Below, piece after piece: positions 16,031 to 31,202 of a stretch of 64,000 nucleotides of DNA (within the stretch, counting starts at the first letter, position 1; each line of letters opens with the position of its first letter). This DNA is from Zoogloea dura (lineage in GTDB: Bacteria; Pseudomonadota; Gammaproteobacteria; Burkholderiales; Rhodocyclaceae), in NCBI RefSeq assembly GCF_012927165.1, contig NZ_JABBGA010000001.1, forward strand, positions 1 to 64,000. Reading direction: 5' to 3'. The position numbers and the translations under genes were made by a program. Under the pieces are notes generated by a model. That model was given only the letters and a program-made list of their open reading frames with translations, searched no databases and had not been told where the DNA came from.

Positions 16031-17467
16031 ATGACTCCCGAGACCCTCTCCACCATCGCCACCTTGTTCCCCTGGCTGCTCGCCGCGCTGTTGCTCACGC
16101 TGGGCGCCGTCATCTATCTCATCCTGCAGGTGCGTCGCCTCGACCGCCTGGGGGATGAGCTGGCCGAAGACCTGGGCAGCCGCCTCGAAAGCCTCTTCGG
16201 CCACCAGCAACTGCAGTTCGTGCGCGAGCTGCAGGCCTCCGCCACCACCAACGCCGACCGCATCATGGACATGGTGGCCGGCGAGACCGACCGCCTGCGC
16301 GAACGCCTGGAAGCCGGGGAGGCCGCCTCCCGCCACGGCCTGCAGCAGTTCCACCTGGCCCTCATCGGGCAGTTCGGCAAGCATCAGGAGGACAGCGCGC
16401 TGCGTCTGTCCGAGCTGGCCAGCACGCTGGCGGCGGCCCAGGAGAAGCTGCGCAGCGAGATGCTGGCCGAGACGCTCAAGACCCTCTCCGAGCACGCCCG
16501 GGCCGACCGTGAGCTGCTGCAGAGCGGCCTCAAGGCGGCCTCGGATCAGCTGGCGACCCACATCGAGGCGATGAACCGCACGGTGGGGGAACGTCTCGAG
16601 GCCATCACCGGCCATGTCAACCAGCGTCTCGACGAGGGCTTCCGCAAGACCAATGAAACCTTCGCCAGTGTCATGGCCCGCCTCGCCACCATCGACGAAG
16701 CGCAAAAGAAGATCGGCGACCTGACCACCAATGTGGTCAGCCTGCAGGAGCTGCTCGGCGACAAGCGCGCCCGGGGCGCCTTCGGCGAGGTGCAGCTCGA
16801 AGCCCTGGTGCGCAATGCCTTGCCGCCGGAGGCCTTCGACTTCCAGTTCACCCTGCCCAACGGCACCCGGGCTGACTGCGTGCTGCGCCTGCCCGAGCCG
16901 ACCGGGATGGTGGTGGTGGATTCGAAGTTTCCGCTGGAGAACTACCACCGCATGTTCGCCGCCGGTGTCAGCGACCTGGAGCGCAGGGGCGCCCAGGCTT
17001 CCTTCCGCAATGACGTGAAGCGCCACGTCGAGGCCATCGCCACCAAATACATCCTGCCCGAGGTGACCAGCGATGGCGCGGTGATGTTCATCCCCGCCGA
17101 GGCGGTGTTTGCAGAGATCCACGCCTATCACCCGGAGGTGGTGGCCTACGCCATGAGCCGCCGGGTGTGGATCGTCTCGCCCACCACCCTGATGGCCGTG
17201 CTCAACACCGCCCGGGCGGTGATCAAGGACGTCGAGACACGCAAGCAGATCCACGTGATCAAGGACGCCCTGGGCAAGCTGTCGAAGGACTTCACCCGCT
17301 TCGACGAGCGCATGCAGCGCCTCGCCACCCACATCCGCCAGGCCGGCGAGGACGTGGCCGAGGTGCAGACCTCGTCGCGCAAGATCAGCGCCCACTTCCA
17401 GCGCATCGAATCGGCGCAGCTGGATGACCTGCCCCCGTCGGCGCTGCCCGCGCCGGAGCTGCCTTAA
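16031..17467 (+). CDS. rmuC: RmuC-family DNA recombination-limiting protein
   Basis: 478 residues. An N-terminal membrane anchor (FPWLLAALLLTLGAVIYLIL, about 13-32) leads into a long coiled coil (about 40-230). The RmuC nuclease-like domain begins near residue 243 with DKRARGAFGEVQLEALVRNA and carries the conserved VVVDSKFPLENYHRM. E. coli RmuC limits recombination at inverted repeats, and the domain is related to restriction-endonuclease-fold nucleases. All conserved blocks look intact. Its start is 27 bp after the permease gene, so co-transcription is likely, although the functions do not suggest a link. Confidence 0.9.
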   Translation: MTPETLSTIATLFPWLLAALLLTLGAVIYLILQVRRLDRLGDELAEDLGSRLESLFGHQQLQFVRELQASATTNADRIMDMVAGETDRLRERLEAGEAASRHGLQQFHLALIGQFGKHQEDSALRLSELASTLAAAQEKLRSEMLAETLKTLSEHARADRELLQSGLKAASDQLATHIEAMNRTVGERLEAITGHVNQRLDEGFRKTNETFASVMARLATIDEAQKKIGDLTTNVVSLQELLGDKRARGAFGEVQLEALVRNALPPEAFDFQFTLPNGTRADCVLRLPEPTGMVVVDSKFPLENYHRMFAAGVSDLERRGAQASFRNDVKRHVEAIATKYILPEVTSDGAVMFIPAEAVFAEIHAYHPEVVAYAMSRRVWIVSPTTLMAVLNTARAVIKDVETRKQIHVIKDALGKLSKDFTRFDERMQRLATHIRQAGEDVAEVQTSSRKISAHFQRIESAQLDDLPPSALPAPELP

Positions 17468-17488
17468 AGGGCTTGCGCGGGCGGGGGC

Positions 17489-19126
17489 TCAGGGCAGGCC
17501 GATGATCTGACGCTCCTTCGGCCAGCGGATCCGGTATTCCACCGAGAAGTCCTGGCTGGCGCCGCCCTTGAGTTCCTGCTCCCAGGCCACCACGCCCCGC
17601 CTGCCGTCCCAGTCCTGGTGGCTCACCGGGGGTTTGAACTGGCTGCTCAGTTCGATCTTCTCGTCCTGCCCCACCGGGCTGGCCTCCAGCACAAGGAGCT
17701 TCACCGCCGCCTTGTGACGGCTCGTCACGGTGAACACATCTTCGAGCTGCCGCTCGGCACTCTGCCCGATCAGGCCGCTGCTGGCGTTGCGCGCCGTCAC
17801 CGGGCGCACGCTCACCCGGATCTGCTCATCCTGGCCGAAGGGCAGCTTGAGGCCGGTCGTCCAGGCCGGGTTCCAGCGGCTCGACCCCACGTAATTGCCG
17901 TTGCGATAGAGCTGCATCTCGCCGGCTGGCCACACACCCTCCGGCAGGCTGCCGGTGGCGACCAGCCAGGCGGCCTTGTCCTGCCGCGGTGAGACCTGCA
18001 CCTGCAGCTGCACCGGGATGCGCAGGGTCTCGAGTGACACATTCATGGGCCGGCCATCGGCGGGCAGGCTGAGGGGCTCGGACAGGTCGTATTCGGTGCT
18101 GTATTCGCCGTGGTTGGCGGCCACCTCGAAGAGCGGTTCGGGCGTCGCCTCCTTGGCACGCAAGGCCGTCGGGACCGGAACCGGGGCAGCGGCCGGATAG
18201 GCTGCGGCGCGGGCCATCTCGGCGCGGTATTCCGGGCGCAGCTGGATGTTCCAGGGCGAAGGAACCGGGCCCGTCACCGCGTTGCGCGAGCGCCCGGTGA
18301 CCAGACTCAGCTTCACCCGCGACCAATCTTCGCCCGTCCGCTGCGCCAGCTGGGCCGTCCGCTCCAGGCTGACTCCCGTTCCATCCGCATTGAGGGTCGC
18401 CCGGTAGGCAGGCCGCCAACCCGCGTCAGCGAGGGGATAACGCAGGCGCAGCAGGCCGTCCCGGGGCGCCTCCACCCGGATCCGCAGGGTACGGACTTCG
18501 TTCACCGCGGGGCGGATGCGGGTCAGATCCTGGCTGAGGCTGTCCAGCGTGGGCTGCAGGCGGGCCTTCTCGGCCTCGGCGTCGAGGATCCGCCGTTGGG
18601 CCTGGATGCTGCCCTGGCGCAGGGTCTGCAGGGTGGCGGCAGGCTGCCCGGTGCGCTGGCTTTCGCTGGGCGAGGCCAGGCTGTCGAGATATTTGAGTTC
18701 GAGCTCGGCCGCCTTCTTGTCGATCTCGATGGCGTCGATGCGGGATTTGAGGCGTTTCACCTCCGCATCGAGCCTCGCCTCTTCGGCAGTGAGCGGGGCA
18801 TGGCGGCTGCTGTCCAGCGCCGTCGTCTCGCCGATGCGGACGCCGCCGTCACTGTCGATCTGTAGCGCCTGGACGCTGAAATTGGCCGGCAAACCCGGAA
18901 TCTCGATGCGCGTATCGCCTGCCTTCACCCGCACACTGCGTTCCACCACCGCGCTGTCGGGGTAGAGCATCACCCGGGTGATCGGCGCCACCTGGGCGGC
19001 GCTCTGCGCCTGGAGAGATTCCCCCGGTGCGGTGGCAGATGCGGCAAAAGCCGGCTGCAGATTGCCAAGCAGGGCGGCAAGCAGCCAGGGCAGGGGGAGG
19101 AAGGAGCTATGCGAGGCGGGTTTCAT
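17489..19126 (-). CDS. secreted MuiA-like protein (DUF4140/DUF4139)
   Basis: 545 residues. A Sec signal peptide (LPWLLAALLGNLQPAFA) cleaves near residue 28. An N-terminal DUF4140-like region (MLYPDSAVVERSVRVKAGDT) follows, then a coiled coil of about 85 residues, then the large DUF4139 beta-rich domain (LRYPLADAGWRPAYRATLNA). The family includes 'mucoidy inhibitor A' and is found from bacteria to animals. Biochemical function is unknown. I use the ATG at 19126 because it places the signal peptide at the N-terminus. The longer frame to 19246 has no such feature. The 21-bp array lies upstream, between this gene and fumC. Confidence 0.82.
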   Translation of the reverse strand: MKPASHSSFLPLPWLLAALLGNLQPAFAASATAPGESLQAQSAAQVAPITRVMLYPDSAVVERSVRVKAGDTRIEIPGLPANFSVQALQIDSDGGVRIGETTALDSSRHAPLTAEEARLDAEVKRLKSRIDAIEIDKKAAELELKYLDSLASPSESQRTGQPAATLQTLRQGSIQAQRRILDAEAEKARLQPTLDSLSQDLTRIRPAVNEVRTLRIRVEAPRDGLLRLRYPLADAGWRPAYRATLNADGTGVSLERTAQLAQRTGEDWSRVKLSLVTGRSRNAVTGPVPSPWNIQLRPEYRAEMARAAAYPAAAPVPVPTALRAKEATPEPLFEVAANHGEYSTEYDLSEPLSLPADGRPMNVSLETLRIPVQLQVQVSPRQDKAAWLVATGSLPEGVWPAGEMQLYRNGNYVGSSRWNPAWTTGLKLPFGQDEQIRVSVRPVTARNASSGLIGQSAERQLEDVFTVTSRHKAAVKLLVLEASPVGQDEKIELSSQFKPPVSHQDWDGRRGVVAWEQELKGGASQDFSVEYRIRWPKERQIIGLP

Positions 19127-19262
19127 CGTCGGCGTCCGGCAGAAAAGATGCCGACGATTATAGGAGGCCATCCGCAGGGGGCACGGGAGAATGGCAAATG
19201 AATGTATCGGAGCGTTCGGGAGCCTCGAACACAAAATTCCTGACACGCCCGGGTTCCGGATT

Positions 19263-19554
19263 GCGGATGTCAGTCAAAGGCGTGCGGATCAGAGTTAACG
19301 GATCGCGGATGTCAGTTAACGGGTGGCGGATTTGAGTTAACGGACTGCGGATGTCAGTTAACGGGTGACGGATTTGAGTTAACGGACTGCGGATGTCAGT
19401 TAACGGGTGACGGATTTGAGTTAACGGACCGCGGATGTCAGTTAACGGGTGACGGATTTGAGTTAACGGACCGCGGATGTCAGTTAACGGGTGACGGATT
19501 TGAGTTAACGGACCACGGATGTCAGCTAACGGGTGGTGGATCTGACTTGTGCCG

Positions 19555-19577
<23 letters not shown>
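19263..19577. repeat. strict 21-bp tandem array, 15 units, paired into a 42-bp higher-order repeat
   Basis: Fifteen head-to-tail units in exact 21-bp register. The core is GCGGATGTCAGTTAACGGG, and most cores contain the palindrome GTTAAC. From the third unit on, two unit types alternate (GGATGTCAGTTAACGGGTG and GGATTTGAGTTAACGGACC), giving a 42-bp higher-order repeat. The first two and last three units are degenerate. There are no unique spacers, so it is not CRISPR. The last two units overlap the 3' end of fumC. Between the array and the MuiA-like gene (19127-19262) I see only AT-richer sequence that probably holds that gene's promoter. Function unknown. Confidence 0.95.
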
Positions 19578-20961
<1,384 letters not shown>

Positions 20962-21102
20962 GGCTATCTCCTTGGTGGGGGCGAACGATGTTGGGGGGGC
21001 GTGGGTCTGACTTGAGTCTAGTTGTTTCTCCTTCAACGTGCCCCGCCGAGCCCGGCAGGCACGCCTCGCCCGTGCAGCGGGCACCTCCACCGGGAGTACG
21101 CC

Positions 21103-23847
<2,745 letters not shown>

Positions 23848-23860
23848 TCCTAAGGGCATA

Positions 23861-23903
23861 TGTTGGCCGGCGCACATAGCCAAGCGTGTTTATGGTCTAA
23901 GCT
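23861..23903 (+). promoter_or_regulatory. shared 16-bp palindrome + -10 element, promoter of the Crp/Fnr-PAS gene
   Basis: TGTTGGCCGGCGCACA at 23861-23876, 21 bp, then TAAGCT at 23898-23903. The palindrome centre is 41.5 bp upstream of the predicted start near 23910, leaving a leader of about 58 nt. It is one of eight sites of this type in the window. This copy is the only one with G instead of C at position 5. Confidence 0.6.
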
Positions 23904-23967
23904 GCCTGTGTGACGATTATTTACAAGCACGAAGTCATGGCGGCGTGCGCACAAAAGGGGACGTGCA

Positions 23968-25304
23968 ATGACCATCGAAAGCTCCGACGAGCCGCGACAG
24001 AACCGAATTCTGGCTGCGCTTCCCCCAGACGAATATGCCCGGCTGGTGGATGGCCTGGAGTACCTCCAGCTGCCGGCAGGCCAGGTCATGTTCGGATCCG
24101 GCGACAAACTGGAGTTTGTGTATTTCCCGACCAGTTGCATCTTTTCGCTGATCGCCACCTTGACGGACGGCTACTCGGTGGAGCTGGCGATGACCGGCAA
24201 TGACGGCCTGGTCGGCATTCCGCTGGTGCTTGGCGGGGAGACCAGCCAGTACAAGATAGTGGTCCAGTGCGCGGGCGGCGCCTGGCGCCTGCGTGCCGAG
24301 TCCATGTGCTGGGAGTTGGAACAGCAGGACGCCAGCCTGCGGCGCTTGTCCCTGTGTTACACCCAGGCGCTGATGACCGAGATGGCCCAGAGCGTGCTGT
24401 GCAACCGCCATCATTCGGTGCTTCAGCAACTGTGCCGCTGGCTGCTGTTGCGGCTCGACCATATTGCCGGTACGCAGCTGGATGTGACCCAGGAGATGAT
24501 CTCCGGCCTGCTCGGGGTGCGCCGCGAGGGTGTCACCGAAGCGGCCGGCAAGCTCCAGGCGGCGGGCCTGATCCAGTATCGCCGCGGCCACATTGAGGTC
24601 ATGGACAGGGCTGGGTTGGAAAACCGGGTATGCGAGTGCTACCACGCGGTGAAGGCCGAGCACGCACGGCTCTTCCAAGGAATGACGGTCACCCTGGCCC
24701 GCCAGAGGGCGCGTCCCAACCCCTTGACCCTGCGTCAGCGCGCCGAGACTCGCCTGAGGCAGGCCCAGTCGGTGAGTCCGTGCAACCAGTGGGATACGGC
24801 CCGCCTGCTACATGAGTTGCAGGTCCATCAGGTGGAGCTGGAAATGCACAACGAGGAGCTTCGTCAGGCCTATGACGAGGCGGATGCGCTGCGCGAACGC
24901 TATGCCGATCTCTACGACTTTGCGCCGGTGGGCTATTTCACCCTGGATGCCCAGGGGGTGATCGTGCAGCTCAACCTGGCGGGGGCCATCCTGCTCGGGG
25001 TCAAGCGCTCGCAGCTCGGACGCTCGCGCTTTGCGGCGCATGTGAAGCCGGCCTTCCTGCCCGAGTTCAATGCCTTCGTGGATGAAGTCCTGAGCGGCAA
25101 GGCGCGCAGCAAGTGCGAGATCGCCCTGATGGCGACGGAGCGTCGTCCCGAGTTGCTGATCCGGATCGAAGCGGCGGCCGATGAAGAAGGCCGCGAGTGC
25201 CGCATGGTGGTGATGGAAGTGACCGAAGGCGGGGGCGGAGCAGGGCGTGGCGAGTCGGGAGAAGCCCCGGCATCGCGCAGGTTGCGCGGCCTTGACGTGA
25301 TTGC

Positions 25305-25308
<4 letters not shown>
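23968..25308 (+). CDS. Crp/Fnr-type regulator fused to a C-terminal PAS domain
   Basis: 446 residues. Residues 1-220 are a divergent Crp/Fnr regulator: a cNMP-binding-like beta roll ([15 protein letters not shown]) and a winged helix-turn-helix ([20 protein letters not shown]). I see no FNR-type N-terminal cysteine cluster and no clear cyclic-nucleotide-binding R-x-S/T motif, so the effector is unknown. A linker leads to a coiled-coil module ([20 protein letters not shown], about 279-298) and a PAS domain (about 310-420, [20 protein letters not shown]). That module is usually seen in kinases and GGDEF proteins. The neighbouring hybrid kinase carries the same module, which suggests exchange between neighbours. 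The stop codon overlaps the convergent kinase's stop in a shared CTAG. Confidence 0.85.
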
Positions 25309-26796
<1,488 letters not shown>

Positions 26797-26807
<11 letters not shown>

Positions 26808-29412
26808 TGGGGCTCTCGCGTGTCCTCAGCCGGGCTTCGAGCCGCTTGATATCGGTGATGTCGATGAAGGTTACCACCACGCCGTCGATCACGTTGTCCT
26901 GGGTACGGTAGGGCATGATGCGCACCCGGTACCAGCGCCCATCCTGGGTACTGACCTGCTTTTCGCAGAAGATCAGGGTCTTCAGGACCGCCATGGCGTC
27001 CTCGTGCAGACCCTGGTAGTCCAGGTCGGAGACGATGTCGGACAGGGGGCGCCCGACATCCCCGGGGATGAACTTGAAAAGATGGGTGGCGTGGGTGGTG
27101 AAACGCCGCAGCTTCATTTCGTTGTCGAGGAAGACGGTGGCGATCTCCGTGCTGTTGAGCAGGTTCGTCATGTCGTTTCTGGCCCAGGTGAGGTCATCCA
27201 CCTTGGACTGCAGCTCCGCATTGATGGTCTGCAGTTCTTCGTTCATGGACTGCAGCTCTTCCTTCGAGGTGGTGAGTTCCTCGTTGGTGACCTGGAGCTC
27301 CTCGTTGGCGGATTTGACCTCTTCGAGGGAGGCCTGCATCTCCTCCTGGTTCACGCGCAGGGCTTCCCGTAACTGGTTCAGTTCCAGCATCAGGGCACTT
27401 TCCCGGTCAGTGGCCAGGCGCCGCTGGCGGCGGCCCCCCGCGGGGGTCTTCACATCCTGGAACACGACCAGCACGCGGTCGCGCAGGGCCTCGGGCTTGT
27501 CGAGGCCCTGAACGGTCACGTTGACCACGTGAGTGCGTCCGTCCACGTCCACCTGGATCTCCTCCAGCTGGATCGGCTGGGGCTGGTGCAAGGCTGTGCG
27601 GATCACTCCGATCAGGGCGTCTCGCAGCCCTCCGCGCGCCATCGCGTGGATGTTGATGTTGACCTTGCCGGCCGCCGGCTCGAGGTATCTGCCGGTTCGG
27701 CCGCTGATGTACAGGATGTCGCCGTCGCCGTTGACCAGCACGGCGGCGGGGGCAAAGTGTTGCTGGATCAACTGGTCGGTCAGGTATTCCAGGCTGTCCC
27801 GGTAGTCCGGGCGCCCGCCGAAGTCCACCGCGGGCGGGCCGGCCGGGGCGCGGGTCGGGAAGTCCGGCCAGTGGGCGCGGGCGCTCTGGTCCACGCGCTG
27901 GAAGACGTGGTTCTTCTTGTCGAGGGGCGCGAAGAGATCGGTCAGTCCGCCGATGGTTTCGGCGCTGCCGAGGAGCAGGATGCCGTCGCGGTTGAGGGCG
28001 TAGTGGAACAGCGTCAGCACCTTGCGCTGCAGGGTCTGGCCGAAGTAGATGAGCAGGTTGCGGCAGGACAGGATGTGCAGGCGCGTGAAGGGCGGGTCGG
28101 AGACCACGTTCTGCGGCGCCAGGATCACCATCTCGCGGATGTTGCGGTTGAGGCGGTAGCCGTTGTCTTCCTGGACAAAATGGCGGGCCAGTCGCTCGGG
28201 GGTCACATCGGCGGCGATGTTGGCGGGGTAGAAGGCCCGGCGGGCCCGGTCGACCGCGTCTGCATCCAGGTCGGTGGCGTAGATCTGCAGCGTGAAGTGT
28301 CCCGGCGGCTTGAGCTTCTCGAGGGCCTCCCGGAAGACAATGGCCAGGGAGTAGGCCTCTTCCCCCGTCGAGCAGGCGGGGACCCAGGCGCGCAAGGCTT
28401 GGCCGTCCGGGTAGCGGGCGAAGAGCGCGGGCATTGCCGTGTCGCGCAGGAAGTCCCAGGCGGCGGGGTCGCGAAAGAAGTGGGTGACACCGATCAGCAT
28501 CTCCCGGAAGAGCAGGTCGAGCTCCTGCGGGTTCTCGCGCAGGTAGCCCACGTAGCGGGCGATGTTCTCGATCTGCAGCAGGGCGATGCGCCGTTCGATG
28601 CGCCGGTAGAGGGTGCTGGGCTTGTACAGGGACAGGTCGTGGCCGCTGCGGTTGCGCAGCAGGATCAGGATACGGTCGAGGGCGGCCTGATCGGCGAGGG
28701 GAGCGGATCTTTCGTCGGCCTGCGCAGCGTGCGGAACGTGGTGCAGGTAGTCGATGATGCGTGCCACGAGGGTGTTGGCAGGGGCCGTGATATCGACCAC
28801 GCCAGCTTCGATGGCGCTGCCGGGCATGCTGCCTGCACTGGCTTCCGAGGGCGTCTGGACGAGGGTCAGGCCACCCTTGCCCTTGATGGCGCCCAGGCCC
28901 AGCACACCGTCCGAGCCCATGCCGGACAGGATGACGCCGACCGCCAGGTGCTGCCAGTCATCGGCCAGGGTGCGCAGGAAGAAATCGATGGGCAGGCGCA
29001 GGCCGCGCTTCTCGAGGGGCGCGATCAGGTGCAGGCAGCCCTGCAGCAGGGACAGGTCGGTGTTGGGCGGGATCACGTAGACGTGATCGGGCCTCACCGC
29101 CTGGCCTTCGGTGGCTTCGAGGACCGGCATCGCGGTGCTGCGCTGCAGGATCTCGGGGAGGGTGCTGGGATGGTCCGGGGCGAGGTGCTGGACGATGACG
29201 AAGGCCATGCCGCTGTTCGCGGGCGTGTGCTTCAACATCGCCTCCAGCGCTTCGAGCCCGCCCGCCGAGCAGCCGATGCCGACGATCGGGAACCCGGCCG
29301 TTCCTGAGGCCGGCATGCCCGGGCGGTGGCCCGCGTGCTTGCCTGGTGCCTCGAGGGGGCGGCCGGAAGAGTGAGCCGGCCCGAGCGGGGACGAGATGGG
29401 ATCTTTGGGCAT
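26797..29412 (-). CDS. CheB-CheR-PAS fusion signalling protein
   Basis: About 871 residues. The N-terminal methylesterase domain has [20 protein letters not shown] (Ser49), [12 protein letters not shown] and [11 protein letters not shown], so the CheB triad looks complete. No receiver domain precedes it. The CheR methyltransferase part has [28 protein letters not shown] and the SAM-site block [22 protein letters not shown]-like region, a long coiled coil ([20 protein letters not shown] and on) and a second PAS domain follow. These fusions usually signal to a cytosolic kinase, and the hybrid kinase gene overlaps its 3' end. The start is uncertain: ATGs at 29598, 29454 and 29412 are in frame, and I chose the last because the CheB core begins 40 residues later. 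Confidence 0.85.
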
Positions 29413-29697
29413 TCCGGGTCCGGGTTCAGGGAGAACGTGCTGAGCAGGGCGCATGCGAGGCGGCCTGCCGGTCTTTTCCGCAGTGGGGAGCACGATTGTA
29501 ACGGGGCAGCTGATAGACCGTTCGCCAGTTTGTTCCGACAGGATGCATCGGTCAGCGTGCACCCCGCGTCCCTTGTCTGTCTGTGCGTTGCCACTCACTG
29601 CTGCAGCGGGCGGAATTCCGTGCGTTGGCGCAGCATTCAGGCTACCGCTTGCGCAACACTCACCCCGGGATACGCGCGGTCATTGGCGGTGTCTCCC

Positions 29698-30990
29698 ATG
29701 TCTGCAGCTCACTGGTCGCTCCTTCTTGGCATCCTGCTCATCTCGATGGTGCTGGCGGGAACGCTGCTGGCCCGGATCCCGCTGAGCAGCGCGATGATCT
29801 ACATGTGCCTGGGCTACCTGCTCGGACCCGGCTGGCTGGGGCTGATCGCGCCCGATCCCTCCCGCGATGCGGCCAGCCTCGAGCTGATGGCCGAGGTGGC
29901 TCTGCTGATCTCCCTGTTCACCGTGGGGCTCAAGCTCGGGGTACCGATGCGGGACCGGCGCTGGCAGTTGCCTTTGCGCCTCGCTTTTCCATCCATGTTC
30001 ATCACGGTGGCGCTCATCGCCCTGATCGGCATTTTCGGCCTGGGACTGTCCCCGGGGGCGGCGATCCTGCTCGGCGGCATCCTCGCGCCGACCGATCCGG
30101 TGCTGGCGTCCGGTGTGCAGATGGAGGTGGGCAAGCGCCCCGATCCCGTGCGTTTCAGCCTGGCCGGCGAGGGGGCGCTCAATGACGGCTCGGCCTTTCC
30201 CTTCGTCCTGCTCGGGCTGGGCCTGCTGGGGCTGCACGACCTGGGCAGCAGCGGTTGGCACTGGTGGCTGGTCGATCTCATGTGGTCCACCCTTGGCGGG
30301 CTCCTGATCGGCGCTCTGATGGGGGCATTGATAGGTCAGCTGGTGGTCTATCTGCGGACCCGCCATCACAGCGCGGTGGGGCTCGACGAGTTTCTGTCCC
30401 TGGGCCTGATTGCGATCTCCTATGGTGTCGCCCAGCTTTGTCTGGCCTCGGGTTTCCTGGCGGTGGCCGCGGCCGGGCTGGCCCTCAGCCGGGTCAGCGA
30501 GCATCCGCTGGCCGGCTCGGTGTCCCTGGATGGCCATCCGGGCGACGAGCCGCGCGCGACCCACTCCCACCATGCCAGCGCGGCAATGACCCGGGCCGTG
30601 GAAGAATTCAACGAGCAACTGGAAAGGCTCGCCGAACTGGCGATGGTGCTGATCATCGGAGCCATGCTGCCTCACGCGGTGCCGGAGGCGATGGCCTGGT
30701 GGTTCCTCCCGGTGCTGTTCATCGGCGTACGTCCGCTGGCCGTGCTGGCCGGGACGCTGGGCAGGCCCTTGCCTGGACTGCAGCGGGCGATGATCAGCTG
30801 GTTCGGCATTCGTGGCATCGGCTCGGTCTTCTACCTCATGTTCGCCCTGCATCACGGGGTCGATGGGGCGCTTGCCAGCCACCTGACCACGCTGACCCTG
30901 CTGACCGTGGCGGCGTCTATCCTCGTCCATGGGATCACGGTGCAGCCGGTCATGGCCTGGTATGCGAGACACAAGTCGGGAGGCCCCTGA
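29698..30990 (+). CDS. cation:proton antiporter (CPA family)
   Basis: 430 residues with about 12 hydrophobic segments. The CPA1-type motif ILAPTDPVLASG and the GEGALNDGSAFPFVLL block (ion-site acidic residues in 'TDP' and 'ND') mark a Na+(K+)/H+ exchanger. A short hydrophilic loop rich in His (ATHSHHASAAM) lies near residues 286-296. I take the ATG at 29698, immediately before the first membrane helix. The much longer upstream frame has no membrane or family features. The 285-bp gap to the divergent CheB-CheR gene contains a weak version of the shared palindrome (29619-29634). The role is probably pH or salt homeostasis, fitting the osmotic theme of the next gene. Confidence 0.87.
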   Translation: MSAAHWSLLLGILLISMVLAGTLLARIPLSSAMIYMCLGYLLGPGWLGLIAPDPSRDAASLELMAEVALLISLFTVGLKLGVPMRDRRWQLPLRLAFPSMFITVALIALIGIFGLGLSPGAAILLGGILAPTDPVLASGVQMEVGKRPDPVRFSLAGEGALNDGSAFPFVLLGLGLLGLHDLGSSGWHWWLVDLMWSTLGGLLIGALMGALIGQLVVYLRTRHHSAVGLDEFLSLGLIAISYGVAQLCLASGFLAVAAAGLALSRVSEHPLAGSVSLDGHPGDEPRATHSHHASAAMTRAVEEFNEQLERLAELAMVLIIGAMLPHAVPEAMAWWFLPVLFIGVRPLAVLAGTLGRPLPGLQRAMISWFGIRGIGSVFYLMFALHHGVDGALASHLTTLTLLTVAASILVHGITVQPVMAWYARHKSGGP

Positions 30991-31020
30991 GCCTGTGCCT
31001 GGGCCCCTCTCGGCCGGGCA

Positions 31021-31064
31021 TGTGCGCCAGCGTACAGACCCCGACGGACGTCAGCGGCTAGGCT
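31021..31064 (+). promoter_or_regulatory. shared 16-bp palindrome + -10 element, promoter of the cyclic glucan synthase
   Basis: TGTGCGCCAGCGTACA at 31021-31036, the best palindrome of the set (6 of 7 arm positions symmetric). It is followed after 22 bp by TAGGCT at 31059-31064. The predicted start near 31071 leaves a leader of about 130 nt before the GTG at 31203. Confidence 0.65.
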
Positions 31065-31202
31065 GGATCCGAGTTGTTCCCCACAGGAGCCAGTCCGACG
31101 AAGGGCTGACCGGGAAGCCGCGGCCGCATCTGAAACAGGGCTGCCGGGAGCGTGCTCCGGTTCATCGTCAGCCGTTGCATGGCGAATTGCTGAAGGGTTT
31201 CC

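Noticed and set aside
13355..17395. A minus-strand open frame of 1346 codons antisense to the permease and rmuC
   Set aside because: Both sense genes are intact with clear motifs, and the antisense frame is low-complexity and without homology features.
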